Positions 54,165 to 63,148 of a stretch of DNA of 64,000 nucleotides are shown here, piece by piece. The DNA is from Leptolyngbya sp. NIES-3755 (GTDB lineage: Bacteria; Cyanobacteriota; Cyanobacteriia; Leptolyngbyales; Leptolyngbyaceae): the NCBI GenBank assembly GCA_001548435.1, contig AP017308.1:5713030-5777029 (forward strand), written 5' to 3'. The first letter of the stretch is position 1; every line of letters begins with the position of its first letter. The translations under genes were made by a program, and so were the position numbers. The notes under the pieces were generated by a model that was not told the DNA's origin, searched no databases, and saw only the letters and a list, made by a program, of their open reading frames with translations.

Positions 54165-54554
54165 TCACTGAAATTGATGGTTTTGATGTGCGATCGAGGG
54201 ATGCGTTAATGAGCTAAATCGCCCGCTCGTAAACATTGCAGTTTCAGCCTCTTTCCAACTTGGTAAGGTTACGCTCTCTGATTGCCAATGAACGACAGAA
54301 GCTTCATCACACCAGTTTTGTAGTTTTGGCATTGCTTCTTTATGAGAACCCGATCGCATAAACGATCGCATTGCTGCTTCATCTTCCCAAACGGTCATTG
54401 TCCAAAACACATTGCTGCCTGCTGCTCTGACTGTTGAAGCTAAGTTGCCTTGAGCGCCTTTTGCTTGTTCGTTGCTTTTGAAGGAATACCAGAGAAATGC
54501 GGGAAGAAATCGAATCGATCGGACTCGTAAGCGCGTGACAGAAATCAGTGTCAT
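54165..54554 (-). CDS. ABM/DUF3291-like monooxygenase-fold protein
   Basis: A 129-residue protein of the dimeric alpha-beta barrel type, opening MTLISVTRLRVRSIRFLPAF with a central FWTMTVWEDEAAMRSFMRSG and WCDEASVVHW, matching a DUF3291/antibiotic-biosynthesis-monooxygenase-like family common in cyanobacteria. No heme or flavin ligand is obvious. It is inserted between devB and devC in a tight operon, which suggests that it modifies the exported product or a signal. Function inferred only. Confidence 0.8.
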   Translation of the reverse strand: MTLISVTRLRVRSIRFLPAFLWYSFKSNEQAKGAQGNLASTVRAAGSNVFWTMTVWEDEAAMRSFMRSGSHKEAMPKLQNWCDEASVVHWQSESVTLPSWKEAETAMFTSGRFSSLTHPSIAHQNHQFQ

Positions 54555-54569
54555 TGTTCTACTCCTAAA

Positions 54570-55724
54570 TTATTGAAGGTCGATCGCAACCTGAACATTC
54601 ATATTGGTCAGTCCTGCAACAATTCGACTATCTTCGGGATTTAGTCGAACTTTTACCTCTACGACTCGTGCATCGATCGAGGCTGCCGGATCAGTGTTCA
54701 ACACATCTTTTTTTGCAACTTCTAAACCAATCTCATCGACTGTTCCTTTCAAGGTTTGCTTTAAGGTTCCACCCGAAACGCTGGTTAATGTTGCAGTCTG
54801 ACCAATTCGCACTTTGGGTAGATCCGTCTCGTATACTTCTGCAACGGCATACATTACGTTAGTTTGCCCGATCGAGACAATGCCATTTTTGCTATCAACT
54901 AACTCTCCTTCCCAAGTGTGAATCTTGAGAATTTGCCCATCTCTCGGCGCACGAATGACTGTTAGATTGAGTTCTGCTTGGGCTTGTTGCACTGATGCGA
55001 TCGCACTTTTCACTTCCGCCTGTGCTGCCTGAACATCCACCGGACGCACTTCTGCAATTCGATCTAACGTTGCCTCAGCTTCTTTCACTTGTTTCGCGAT
55101 CGTTTCTGCTGCCTGACGACGATTTGCTTTCGCTTCGGAGAGTTGCTGTCGAGTCACATCTAATGTTAGTCGCTTGCTATCTCTAAGCGAAGTTGAAATT
55201 GCACCTTGTTTCTCTAAAAATTCGTGACGCTGAAACTCTAATTCTGCGTTTCTGACTTCAGCTTCGAGTTTCGCGATCGTTGCATCTTTCGCCGCTACAT
55301 CTTCACGCAATTGCACCTCAGTTCGATCAATGGTTGCCTGCTGTGCTGTAATTTCTCCTCGTTTCGCTCCCGCTTCGACTTGTACCAGTTTTGCTTGAGC
55401 AATGCCGACTGTTCTTTGGGCTTGTTCTAATGCAGCCGCCGCTCGATCGTGTGTATCCAGTACTGCAATGATCTGACCTTTTTGGACACGATCGCCTAAT
55501 TTCACTCGCAATTCTGCAATTCGGCTACCGGGCGTGTTTGCCGCGAGTTGAATCACTTCGCCTTTCGGTTCCAATCGTCCTAATGCGGTCACAGCTTGAA
55601 TCGCAGGCGTAGAAGCTGCAACTGCCACAGGGCGCGGACGAAATTGATATAGAGCAACGGCTCCCAACGCAGTGACAACGATCGCGGCTCCAATCCATTT
55701 CGAGGGTTGTTGAATCTGTTGCAT
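54570..55724 (-). CDS. devB: DevB-like HlyD family membrane fusion protein
   Basis: A 384-residue periplasmic adaptor. An N-terminal anchor helix (IGAAIVVTALGAVALYQF, 12-29) is followed by a lipoyl-type half (LAANTPGSRIAELRVKLGD), a long coiled-coil hairpin of about 100 residues (110-230), the second lipoyl half (VIRAPRDGQILKIHTWEGE) and a barrel domain. It couples the DevAC pump to a TolC-like outer membrane factor. It is the first gene of the operon; its ATG lies 21 bases from a cluster of three palindromes. Confidence 0.92.
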   Translation of the reverse strand: MQQIQQPSKWIGAAIVVTALGAVALYQFRPRPVAVAASTPAIQAVTALGRLEPKGEVIQLAANTPGSRIAELRVKLGDRVQKGQIIAVLDTHDRAAAALEQAQRTVGIAQAKLVQVEAGAKRGEITAQQATIDRTEVQLREDVAAKDATIAKLEAEVRNAELEFQRHEFLEKQGAISTSLRDSKRLTLDVTRQQLSEAKANRRQAAETIAKQVKEAEATLDRIAEVRPVDVQAAQAEVKSAIASVQQAQAELNLTVIRAPRDGQILKIHTWEGELVDSKNGIVSIGQTNVMYAVAEVYETDLPKVRIGQTATLTSVSGGTLKQTLKGTVDEIGLEVAKKDVLNTDPAASIDARVVEVKVRLNPEDSRIVAGLTNMNVQVAIDLQ

Positions 55725-55744
55725 CGTCTTTTCTCCAACTTATT

Positions 55745-55823
55745 ATGCACTAAATTGCATATAGGATTAGAGTATATGCAATTAATTGAATATGTCAACT
55801 CCTGAATATGCAATTTAGTGCAT
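55745..55823. promoter_or_regulatory. Three phased palindromes, putative PadR operators
   Basis: ATGCA-N6-TGCAT occurs perfectly at 55745-55760 and 55808-55823, and with one mismatch (TGAAT) at 55776-55791. Centres are 31 and 32 bases apart, close to three helical turns. The outer two extend into an 18-base perfect inverted repeat. They lie in the 213-base gap between divergent devB and padR, nearest devB. Likely operator for the PadR regulator (inference). Confidence 0.7.
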
Positions 55824-55864
55824 TAAATCTAAAAGTTCTTTCAACCTAAAGAGACTCATTTCTT

Positions 55865-55896
55865 CAAAGTTCTCCAGAATGGGAGATTTAGGAGGC
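55865..55896. repeat. Degenerate copy of the 30-bp C/G-rich repeat
   Basis: Matches the arm at 3579-3610 at 28 of 32 positions and in the same orientation. Its inner hairpin remains possible as TCTCC-agaatg-GGAGA. It is a single arm without the inverted partner and lies in the leader of the padR gene. Confidence 0.65.
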
Positions 55897-55937
55897 ATCA
55901 ACCCACCCAAACGCAGCAAACCCTACCCATCAACCCA

Positions 55938-56519
55938 ATGGCACTCAATCACGCAATTTTGGCACTTTTAATTGATCGCTCTTACAGCGGTTACGATCTG
56001 GCGAAAGACTTCGATCAATCCGTCAATTTCTTCTGGAAAGCGACTCATCAGCAGATTTATCGCGAACTCAGCAAACTTGAAGATCAAGAATTTGTCGAAG
56101 TGGAAATCATCGAGCAAGACAGGCGACCGGATAAAAAGCTCTATCACATCACCGAACACGGCAAAGCATTTCTCTCCGAATGGCTGCTCGAACCTTGTGA
56201 CATGATGCCAATTAAAGAAGATTTGCTGGTGAAGCTCTGGGCAGCGAAACTGGTTCCCATTTCTGAATCGATCGAGCAATCTCCGATCGCGAAAATCATC
56301 GAGGAATTCCAGCGGCATCGACAACTCCATCAAGCTCGACTCGCGACTTATCATCAAATCGCAACCGAATTTTATTCAGAACCAGAGCAGATGCCGATCG
56401 CGCAAAAATACCGTTATCTCGTTCTTCGACGCGGCATTCGATACGAAGAAGACTATATCGCTTGGTGTGATGAAGTTCTCGAACTGTTTGCAAATCACGC
56501 GGATGACAAGGCTATCTGA
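55938..56519 (+). CDS. PadR family transcriptional regulator
   Basis: A 193-residue regulator. The N-terminal winged helix (LNHAILALLIDRSYSGYDLA, then FFWKATHQQIYRELSKLEDQ and a wing DRRPDKKLYHITEHGKAFL) is typical PadR. The C-terminal domain (from about 90) is the helical dimerisation part of the PadR_C/Vir_act type. It is divergent from devB, with three ATGCA-N6-TGCAT palindromes in between, so it probably represses the dev operon and perhaps itself. The effector is unknown. The next gene begins 14 bases after the stop. Confidence 0.93.
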   Translation: MALNHAILALLIDRSYSGYDLAKDFDQSVNFFWKATHQQIYRELSKLEDQEFVEVEIIEQDRRPDKKLYHITEHGKAFLSEWLLEPCDMMPIKEDLLVKLWAAKLVPISESIEQSPIAKIIEEFQRHRQLHQARLATYHQIATEFYSEPEQMPIAQKYRYLVLRRGIRYEEDYIAWCDEVLELFANHADDKAI

Positions 56520-56533
56520 TACAATGAGCGGCG

Positions 56534-57061
56534 TTGTCAACCGATGTACATCCTTTGAGCCAGTCGATCGACGATCTACCCAAGGTAGACGATTTTTTAC
56601 AAGAACTCGCCACGATTCAGCAAACAGGGTCTAAGCGGATCGCCATTCTCGGTTCGCGTCACGTTCCGATCACGCATCAAACGCTGATTGAAATGATGAC
56701 CTATGCTCTGGTGCTGGAAGGAAATCGTGTTATCACTTCTGGTTCAACTGGAACCAATTTTGCTGTCATTCGAGGCGCATTACGCGCTGATCCGTCGATG
56801 CTGACGGTGATTTTGCCACAGGGACTCGATCGACAGCCACGCGAATCTCGTGACCAGCTTGAAACCGTGATGCACTTAGTGGAATGCCCAGAAAATAACT
56901 CGCTATCTCTCGGTGAAGCAAGTGCGCTTTGTAACCAAGAGATTATCTCTCGCTGTCAGCAGCTTATTTCCTTTGCGTTCCATGATAGTCATACTTTGCT
57001 GCAAACCTGCCGCGATGCAGAAGATCAGCGTAAAGTTGTGACATTGTTCTACTTTGATTAA
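56534..57061 (+). CDS. SLOG/LOG-like Rossmann protein (DprA-related)
   Basis: A 175-residue protein with a nucleotide-binding-like core: RIAILGSRHVPITHQTLIEM, then RVITSGSTGTNFAVIRGA and LTVILPQGLDRQP, a pattern of the SLOG superfamily that includes DprA and LOG. It is far shorter than DprA and lacks the helical ends, so a DNA-processing role is unproven. The start is a TTG at 56534; no clear ribosome-binding site. It is followed by the MAPEG gene after 3 bases, so both may be co-transcribed with padR. Confidence 0.75.
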   Translation: MSTDVHPLSQSIDDLPKVDDFLQELATIQQTGSKRIAILGSRHVPITHQTLIEMMTYALVLEGNRVITSGSTGTNFAVIRGALRADPSMLTVILPQGLDRQPRESRDQLETVMHLVECPENNSLSLGEASALCNQEIISRCQQLISFAFHDSHTLLQTCRDAEDQRKVVTLFYFD

Positions 57062-57064
57062 TGT

Positions 57065-57490
57065 ATGTTGTTTGGATTACCTGTTCCGGGTTTGCTACTG
57101 ATCTCGATCGCGGTTGCGGTGGTTTGGATCTATCTTCCATTTCTCGTGGTCGGTTATGCGCGAGTACAAATGGGCTACACCAAAGAAATGCAATCTGCTC
57201 CTCGTGCATTCTTTGATCAATTGCCAGACTATGGAAAACGAGCAACTTGGGCGCATCAAAATGCACTAGAGGCATTTCCAATCTTTGCAGCGGCAGCACT
57301 GATGGCGTATGTCACTAATCAAACTTCGGAAATTGCAGGATGGGCGGCGATTCTGTGGATTGTTGCGCGATTCTTATTTCCGGTATTTTACATTTTGAAC
57401 ATTCCGATTTTACGATCGATGATGTTTGCAATCGGGTCACTTTGCAGCTTTACGTTAATCGGACTAAGCTTGATCAGCACCCTTAAATAG
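57065..57490 (+). CDS. MAPEG family membrane protein
   Basis: A 141-residue integral membrane protein with four helices (about 4-30, 70-88, 90-112 and 118-138), matching the MAPEG fold of microsomal glutathione S-transferases and their bacterial relatives. [21 protein letters not shown] near 58 is the family core with the conserved Asn and Glu. A glutathione-linked detoxification role is possible but not shown. It lies between the SLOG-like and yajQ genes in the same direction. Confidence 0.88.
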   Translation: MLFGLPVPGLLLISIAVAVVWIYLPFLVVGYARVQMGYTKEMQSAPRAFFDQLPDYGKRATWAHQNALEAFPIFAAAALMAYVTNQTSEIAGWAAILWIVARFLFPVFYILNIPILRSMMFAIGSLCSFTLIGLSLISTLK

Positions 57491-57497
57491 TTGGTTT

Positions 57498-57989
57498 ATG
57501 GCTTCTACATTTTCGTTTGATATTGTCAGCGACTTCGATCGCCAAGAACTTGTCAACGCGATCGACACTACAAAGCGCGATGTCCAAAGCCGCTACGATC
57601 TCAAAGATACGAAAACAGAGATCGAACTCGGTGCAGACTCGATCGTGATTAATACCGATAGCGAATTTACGCTGGATGCGGTTCATACGTTGATGCAGCA
57701 ACGGGCGGCGAAGCGGAATTTGTCGCTGAAGATTTTTGATTATGGCAAGGTTGAGTCTGCCAGCGGAAGTCGAGTTCGGCAGGAGATTAAGTTGAAAAAG
57801 GGAATTAGTCAGGATATCGCGAAACAGATTACGAAGATTATTCGCGATGAGTATAAGAAAGTTCAAGGATCGATTCAGGGGGATGCCGTTCGGGTTACGG
57901 CAAAGTCGAAAGATGATTTGCAGGCGGTGATGCAACGGATGAAACAGGAAGATTTCCCGATGGCATTGCAGTTTACGAATTATCGGTAG
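57498..57989 (+). CDS. yajQ: YajQ family nucleotide-binding protein
   Basis: A 163-residue protein matching YajQ, a two-domain ferredoxin-like fold family; some members bind cyclic di-GMP or act in phage and host gene control, others are uncharacterised. [20 protein letters not shown] at the start, [14 protein letters not shown] near 33, [15 protein letters not shown] near 84, and [20 protein letters not shown] near 120 are diagnostic. It follows the MAPEG gene after 7 bases. Confidence 0.95.
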   Translation: MASTFSFDIVSDFDRQELVNAIDTTKRDVQSRYDLKDTKTEIELGADSIVINTDSEFTLDAVHTLMQQRAAKRNLSLKIFDYGKVESASGSRVRQEIKLKKGISQDIAKQITKIIRDEYKKVQGSIQGDAVRVTAKSKDDLQAVMQRMKQEDFPMALQFTNYR

Positions 57990-58039
57990 TTGGGTGTGAG
58001 GTGTAGGACTAATATTCAATGCCTCGCACCTCATTCCTT

Positions 58040-59104
58040 TTAACCAACCTTGACCACCGATCGAACATTCTCGATCGCGCCAATCAATTGCTGCAATTTC
58101 CGCTCTGCCTGTCCCAATTCCAGGATCGCTTTCGCTTGAGAAAATCCTGCTTCAATGCTCGTACAAGCTCCCGCTCTCCACAAATAAAAGCCACTATTCC
58201 AAATAATCGCTTGCAATAGCTCTGAAGGTTCTCCTTGCAATGCAGCTTTCATCTCGATTAAAAATTGATCAATTGGAACCAAGGGAAGCTCTTTCGCAGC
58301 AAAACCATAATCACGCGGCACTAAGGTTAGACGATCGAACTTTTCCCCTCGATTAATGCCGATAATCACAGTGCGATCGCGGGGTAAATCACAACTGCCT
58401 TCCAACCCTTTCAAGCTAGTAAAATTCGTTGTCCCTCTCATTGCAAACGCATCTCGGAACATTCCCTCAGTGGGCGGATGAACATAGCCACAAACCAGAT
58501 GAGACTCACCCGCGTAAGGATTCCACATCAGTTCCAAGGTCGAGAAAGGGGGACGCTTACCAATCTGATCGCGAAATGGAACTAACCCTTGAGCTAAAGG
58601 AAAATGATTCGGCAGATAAACAAAGCCTAAACCTGTACTTTCTAAAACTTGATGAACTTGAGAAATTGATAATGGCTTCCAGTTCACACCCAAACTATCC
58701 CATAGTTCGATCAGGGGAATCCCTTCTTTAGTCGGCATTCGATCGCCTCCATGCAGCACAACCGGAACACCCGCCGCAGAAAGAACGAGCGCAATTAATG
58801 GACTCAATGGAGCAGTGCGCGATCGACCATCGTAAGGATTGCACATCACAGTCACAGGAATCTTAGATGCGATCGCAGGTAGTTTCTGGCTCAAAGCATC
58901 ATAGGCATCTAACATTCCCGCAAGTTCTTCGCCGGTCGGACGCTTGATCCGGTGAGCAATCATAAAGGCTCCAATCTGAGCAGGAGTCGCTTCTTGAAGC
59001 AGCATTAATCGAGTTGCGGTTTCTGATTCTACTCGCGTCAAATCCTCGCTCGTATGAGGACCACTTCCAACTTTCTTTAGCAAATTCCGAAACTCGACGC
59101 TCAT
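58040..59104 (-). CDS. Anthranilate phosphoribosyltransferase family protein (TrpD-like, probably not TrpD)
   Basis: A 354-residue protein of the TrpD/nucleoside phosphorylase fold. The N-terminal helical domain and GEELAGMLDAYDAL segment fit, and VVLHGGDRMPTKEG near 116 echoes the second TrpD motif. But the PRPP-binding GTGGD loop is replaced by NPYDGRS at 89-95, so true anthranilate phosphoribosyl transfer is unlikely. It resembles YbiB/TrpD2-type proteins; E. coli YbiB binds nucleic acid. Function unknown. Confidence 0.85.
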   Translation of the reverse strand: MSVEFRNLLKKVGSGPHTSEDLTRVESETATRLMLLQEATPAQIGAFMIAHRIKRPTGEELAGMLDAYDALSQKLPAIASKIPVTVMCNPYDGRSRTAPLSPLIALVLSAAGVPVVLHGGDRMPTKEGIPLIELWDSLGVNWKPLSISQVHQVLESTGLGFVYLPNHFPLAQGLVPFRDQIGKRPPFSTLELMWNPYAGESHLVCGYVHPPTEGMFRDAFAMRGTTNFTSLKGLEGSCDLPRDRTVIIGINRGEKFDRLTLVPRDYGFAAKELPLVPIDQFLIEMKAALQGEPSELLQAIIWNSGFYLWRAGACTSIEAGFSQAKAILELGQAERKLQQLIGAIENVRSVVKVG

Positions 59105-59154
59105 AGCTTCTACCTAGAATGAATGGCTAAAGTGTTTCATCATACCAAACCGAT

Positions 59155-60081
59155 TTAGACGATCGCTTTCGGGATTCGGGTGAGAAATGCTGGGTGCATA
59201 ATCTCTTGCACTAATGCCCGAAATCGCTGGATCGGTGGGATTTGTAATCGATCTTGAGTGGTGACGAGAACGACTTGACGAATCAACGTCGGATCACTGG
59301 TCGATCGAACCACTAAAGTCGGATCTAAGTGAATATCGTGAATGGCTCCCTGTGGTAGTAACGCGATTAATTCTCCTTGCCTAACCACGCCTCGAAACGC
59401 ATCTAAAGTATTGAGTTCTAGTACTGCCTTAAGCGTTGCACCTTGCCGCTGGAATTGTTCTTGGACTAAACGCTGCATTCCATAACCATCTTTGAACACA
59501 ACTTGTGGATAGTGAACCAGTTCCGACCAAGGCACAGATTCAAATTTAGTCAGTGGATGCTCTGCCGACATCAATATCCGAACAGGCTCCTCGTAAAGCA
59601 CATCCACGACCATTTCTGGGCTAGAAGTCAGGAAGCGATTATTCATCACGATCGCAATATCGACCAGCCCATCTTTTAGGACCTTGAGTGCTCGATCGCT
59701 TCCCAAAGAAGTCACCCGCAACTGAACTTCGGGATAGTCCTGGCAAAATCGCTGCAACACAGGCGGCAAATGGAAGGCACAGACCGAATGAATTGCAGCA
59801 ATACATAATTCGGGCTGTTTACCGAGTCGGAGTTCTTCTAGTTCCGCGATCGCATTTTTCCACTCTTGACAAATTTTCCGAGCGCGGGGTAAAAATTGCT
59901 CACCTGCCACGGTTAATTTCGCCTGTGCCGTTCGGTGTAAAAGCTGCATTCCCAAATCCGCCTCCAACGATTGAAGCTGGCGGCTGATAGTCGATTGAGT
60001 CACATCACATTTACGGGCAGCTTGTTGAAAACTTCCGGTTTCTGCGATCGCTAAAAATGCCTGTAATTGCTCTAGACGCAT
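59155..60081 (-). CDS. LysR family transcriptional regulator
   Basis: A 308-residue regulator from the ATG at 60081 (MRLEQLQAFLAIAETGSFQQ); a longer in-frame start at 60195 is unlikely because the family begins here. The N-terminal winged helix is followed by CDVTQSTISRQLQSLEADLG, and the C-terminal type 2 periplasmic-binding fold by LCIAAIHSVCAFHLPPVL and RFCQDYPEVQLRVTS. It is divergent from acnB with about 230 bases between, the usual layout when a LysR protein controls its neighbour. Some similarity to CmpR/RbcR-type cyanobacterial regulators is apparent in the helix region, but the ligand is unknown. Confidence 0.9.
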   Translation of the reverse strand: MRLEQLQAFLAIAETGSFQQAARKCDVTQSTISRQLQSLEADLGMQLLHRTAQAKLTVAGEQFLPRARKICQEWKNAIAELEELRLGKQPELCIAAIHSVCAFHLPPVLQRFCQDYPEVQLRVTSLGSDRALKVLKDGLVDIAIVMNNRFLTSSPEMVVDVLYEEPVRILMSAEHPLTKFESVPWSELVHYPQVVFKDGYGMQRLVQEQFQRQGATLKAVLELNTLDAFRGVVRQGELIALLPQGAIHDIHLDPTLVVRSTSDPTLIRQVVLVTTQDRLQIPPIQRFRALVQEIMHPAFLTRIPKAIV

Positions 60082-60310
60082 GAATTTGTGGTCTGAGTCA
60101 CATTCTTGTGACCTTAGCGGATTTGCAAAACAAGTTTCGTAAGAGTTGATACAGGAAAACGATCGAGATTTGAAAAAGATTTGAAGTAGAGCCATTCTAC
60201 CGCGAGAGGGTTGTCAAGTTCTCTAGATCACTTCTTTTCTAGAAGATTTAGACTGAAAGTTCGCGATAGAGTGATAAAGCTGCTGATCTACACTGAATCC
60301 CCTCCGAACT

Positions 60311-62902
60311 ATGCTTGAATCTTACCGCCAACACGCCGCTGAACGGGCTGCATTAGGAATTCCACCGCTTCCTCTGAGTCCGCAGCAAACTTCAGAATTG
60401 TGTGAATTGCTCAAGTCTCCGCCTGCGGGTGAAGAAGCGTTTTTACTGTCTCTGTTGCGCGATCGCGTTCCACCAGGAGTCGATCAAGCCGCTTACGTCA
60501 AAGCTGGATTTTTGAGCGCGATCGCCAAAGAAGAAGTCACGAGTCCGCTGGTGTCTCCCAAAGAAGCGGTTGAACTGCTCGGCACAATGATGGGCGGCTA
60601 CAATGTCCACTCTTTGATCGAATTACTCAAGTCACCGAATCCTGAAATTGCAGAAACGGCAACAGCGGCTCTCAGTAAAACGCTGCTCGTGTATGATGCG
60701 TTCCACGATGTTCAGGAACTGGCAGACAGTGGAAATTCTTATGCTCAGAATGTGTTGAATTCTTGGGCGAATGCAGATTGGTTTACGAGTCGTCCGCCGT
60801 TGCCTGAAGTGATTACCGTAACGGTGTTCAAAGTTCCAGGTGAGACGAATACAGATGACTTGTCTCCTGCGACTCATGCGACAACTCGCCCAGATATTCC
60901 ACTTCATGCGCTGGCAATGTTGGAAACGCGGCAACCGGGATCGCTTGAAACGATCGTACAACTGAAACAAAAAGGTCATCCGCTGGCTTATGTGGGTGAT
61001 GTGGTTGGAACGGGATCGTCGCGCAAATCAGCGATTAACTCGGTACTGTGGCACATTGGCGAAGATATTCCATTTGTTCCAAATAAGCGATCGGCAGGTT
61101 ACATTCTCGGTGGCAAGATTGCACCAATTTTTTTCAACACAGCGGAAGATTCGGGAGCTTTACCGATCGAATGTGATGTCACTAAACTTGAAACGGGTGA
61201 TGTGATCACGATTTATCCCTACAAAGGTGAAATCCAGAATGAAGCGGGTGAAGTGATTTCGACCTTCACGCTCAAGCCCGATACGATTTTGGATGAAGTT
61301 CGGGCAGGGGGACGGATTCCGCTGCTGATTGGAAGAACCTTGACCGATAAGATTCGATCGACATTAGGCTTACCGATTTCGGATCTGTTTGTTCGTCCTC
61401 AGATGCCAACCGATACCGGAAAAGGGTTCACCCTCGCTCAGAAAATGGTGGGTAAAGCCTGTGGTCTTCCCGGTGTTCGTCCTGGCACTTCTTGTGAACC
61501 GATCATGACCACAGTGGGATCACAAGATACAACTGGACCGATGACCCGCGACGAATTGAAAGAACTTGCCTGTCTCGGTTTCAGTGCCGATCTGGTGATG
61601 CAAAGTTTCTGTCACACGGCAGCCTATCCAAAACCCGTAGACATCAAAACGCATCACGATCTCCCTGACTTTATCAATTCTCGTGGCGGCGTTTCCCTGC
61701 GTCCGGGTGATGGAATTATCCACTCCTGGCTGAATCGAATGCTCCTTCCCGATACCGTTGGAACAGGGGGCGATTCGCATACCCGATTCCCACTTGGCAT
61801 CTCGTTCCCGGCTGGTTCAGGATTAGTCGCGTTCGCTGCTGCGCTTGGTGCAATGCCGCTTGATATGCCTGAATCCGTTCTCGTTCGATTCAAAGGTAAA
61901 TTACAACCCGGTGTTACTCTGCGTGATGTGGTGAATGCCATTCCTTATGTTGCAATGCAGCAAGGAAAACTCACCGTTGCTAAAGAGAACAAAAAGAATG
62001 TTTACTCTGGCAAAATTATCGAGATGGAAGGATTGCCAGATCTGCAATTAGAGCAAGCGTTTGAGCTAACGGATGCAACGGCAGAACGATCGGCAGCGGG
62101 ATGTACGATCGCGCTTTCAGTCGAAACCGTTTCCGAATATCTCCGCTCCAATGTTGCCCTGCTCAAAAACATGGTCGCTCGTGGCTACGGGGATGCTCGT
62201 ACTATCCTGCGCCGCGTTCGCAAAATGGAAGAGTGGTTAGCCGATCCGCATCTATTACAAGCCGATTCCGATGCCGAATATGCAGACATTATTGAAGTCG
62301 ATTTGGATCAGATCAAAGAACCGATCGTCGCTGCTCCAAACGATCCCGATAACATCAAACTGATGACCGAATGTGCAGGCGATCCGATTCACGAAGTCTT
62401 TATCGGTTCCTGCATGACCAACATTGGACATTACCGCGCCGCTGCCAAAATCCTCGAAGGTGCTGGAGTCGCCAAAGCAAAACTCTGGATTGCTCCCCCC
62501 ACTCGAATGGACGAACAGCACCTCAGAGCCGAAGGCATTTATGACATCTTCCAAGCCACCGGAGCACGAACTGAAATGCCTGGATGCTCGCTCTGTATGG
62601 GCAACCAAGCACGAGTCGATGACGGTGTAACCGTGTTCTCAACCTCGACCCGTAACTTTAACAACCGGATGGGTAAAGGCGCTCAGGTTTATCTTGGTTC
62701 TGCGGAACTGGCGGCGGTTTGTGCGCTTCTCGGTAAGATTCCGACGATCGAGGAATACATGAACGTTGTCCAGGCGAAAATCGATCCGTTTGCATCGGAT
62801 TTATATCGTTATCTGAACTTCGATCGTATTTCTGGCTTTGAGGATGAAGGTCGCGTGTTGTCAAAAGAAGAAGAAGCGAAACTGATTGCCAGCGTGAGCT
62901 AA
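60311..62902 (+). CDS. acnB: Aconitate hydratase B
   Basis: Bifunctional aconitase and 2-methylisocitrate dehydratase of the citric acid cycle. The 863-residue product has the AcnB layout: N-terminal HEAT-like domain (1-160), swivel domain (160-370) and the catalytic domains. Cluster ligands are Cys701 in GSCMTNIGHY and Cys759 and Cys762 in PGCSLCMGNQ, giving a [4Fe-4S] cluster. TPGGDSHTRFP-like sequence (VGTGGDSHTRFPLGISFPAG) near 480 is the substrate site. It is preceded by the divergent LysR gene and followed by a clear terminator. Confidence 0.96.
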   Translation: MLESYRQHAAERAALGIPPLPLSPQQTSELCELLKSPPAGEEAFLLSLLRDRVPPGVDQAAYVKAGFLSAIAKEEVTSPLVSPKEAVELLGTMMGGYNVHSLIELLKSPNPEIAETATAALSKTLLVYDAFHDVQELADSGNSYAQNVLNSWANADWFTSRPPLPEVITVTVFKVPGETNTDDLSPATHATTRPDIPLHALAMLETRQPGSLETIVQLKQKGHPLAYVGDVVGTGSSRKSAINSVLWHIGEDIPFVPNKRSAGYILGGKIAPIFFNTAEDSGALPIECDVTKLETGDVITIYPYKGEIQNEAGEVISTFTLKPDTILDEVRAGGRIPLLIGRTLTDKIRSTLGLPISDLFVRPQMPTDTGKGFTLAQKMVGKACGLPGVRPGTSCEPIMTTVGSQDTTGPMTRDELKELACLGFSADLVMQSFCHTAAYPKPVDIKTHHDLPDFINSRGGVSLRPGDGIIHSWLNRMLLPDTVGTGGDSHTRFPLGISFPAGSGLVAFAAALGAMPLDMPESVLVRFKGKLQPGVTLRDVVNAIPYVAMQQGKLTVAKENKKNVYSGKIIEMEGLPDLQLEQAFELTDATAERSAAGCTIALSVETVSEYLRSNVALLKNMVARGYGDARTILRRVRKMEEWLADPHLLQADSDAEYADIIEVDLDQIKEPIVAAPNDPDNIKLMTECAGDPIHEVFIGSCMTNIGHYRAAAKILEGAGVAKAKLWIAPPTRMDEQHLRAEGIYDIFQATGARTEMPGCSLCMGNQARVDDGVTVFSTSTRNFNNRMGKGAQVYLGSAELAAVCALLGKIPTIEEYMNVVQAKIDPFASDLYRYLNFDRISGFEDEGRVLSKEEEAKLIASVS

Positions 62903-62931
62903 AAGGCGCGACACGATCGTTCCATAAGCTG

Positions 62932-62977
62932 AGGCTCGAAAGACGTGTTGTTACTTTTTTCGAGTCTTAGTTTTTTT
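62932..62977 (+). terminator. acnB intrinsic terminator
   Basis: A ten-base stem AGGCTCGAAA / TTTCGAGTCT (one G-T pair) with an AT-rich loop, followed by TAG and TTTTTTT, 30 bases after the acnB stop. Confidence 0.8.
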
Positions 62978-63148
62978 GCGCTACTTTGATCAGCGGGGAT
63001 TGATTCGATGGTATATCAACGATCGCTAAATGCTTGCAGCTAAAACGGTCTATTCATTTCAGCGCTTGCATTTAAGAGATTCCTAGAAGTAGTCTGTAAG
63101 CTAGGAATTGATAAAACTTCCACAGAACCTAATTGACAGCCTTGAACT

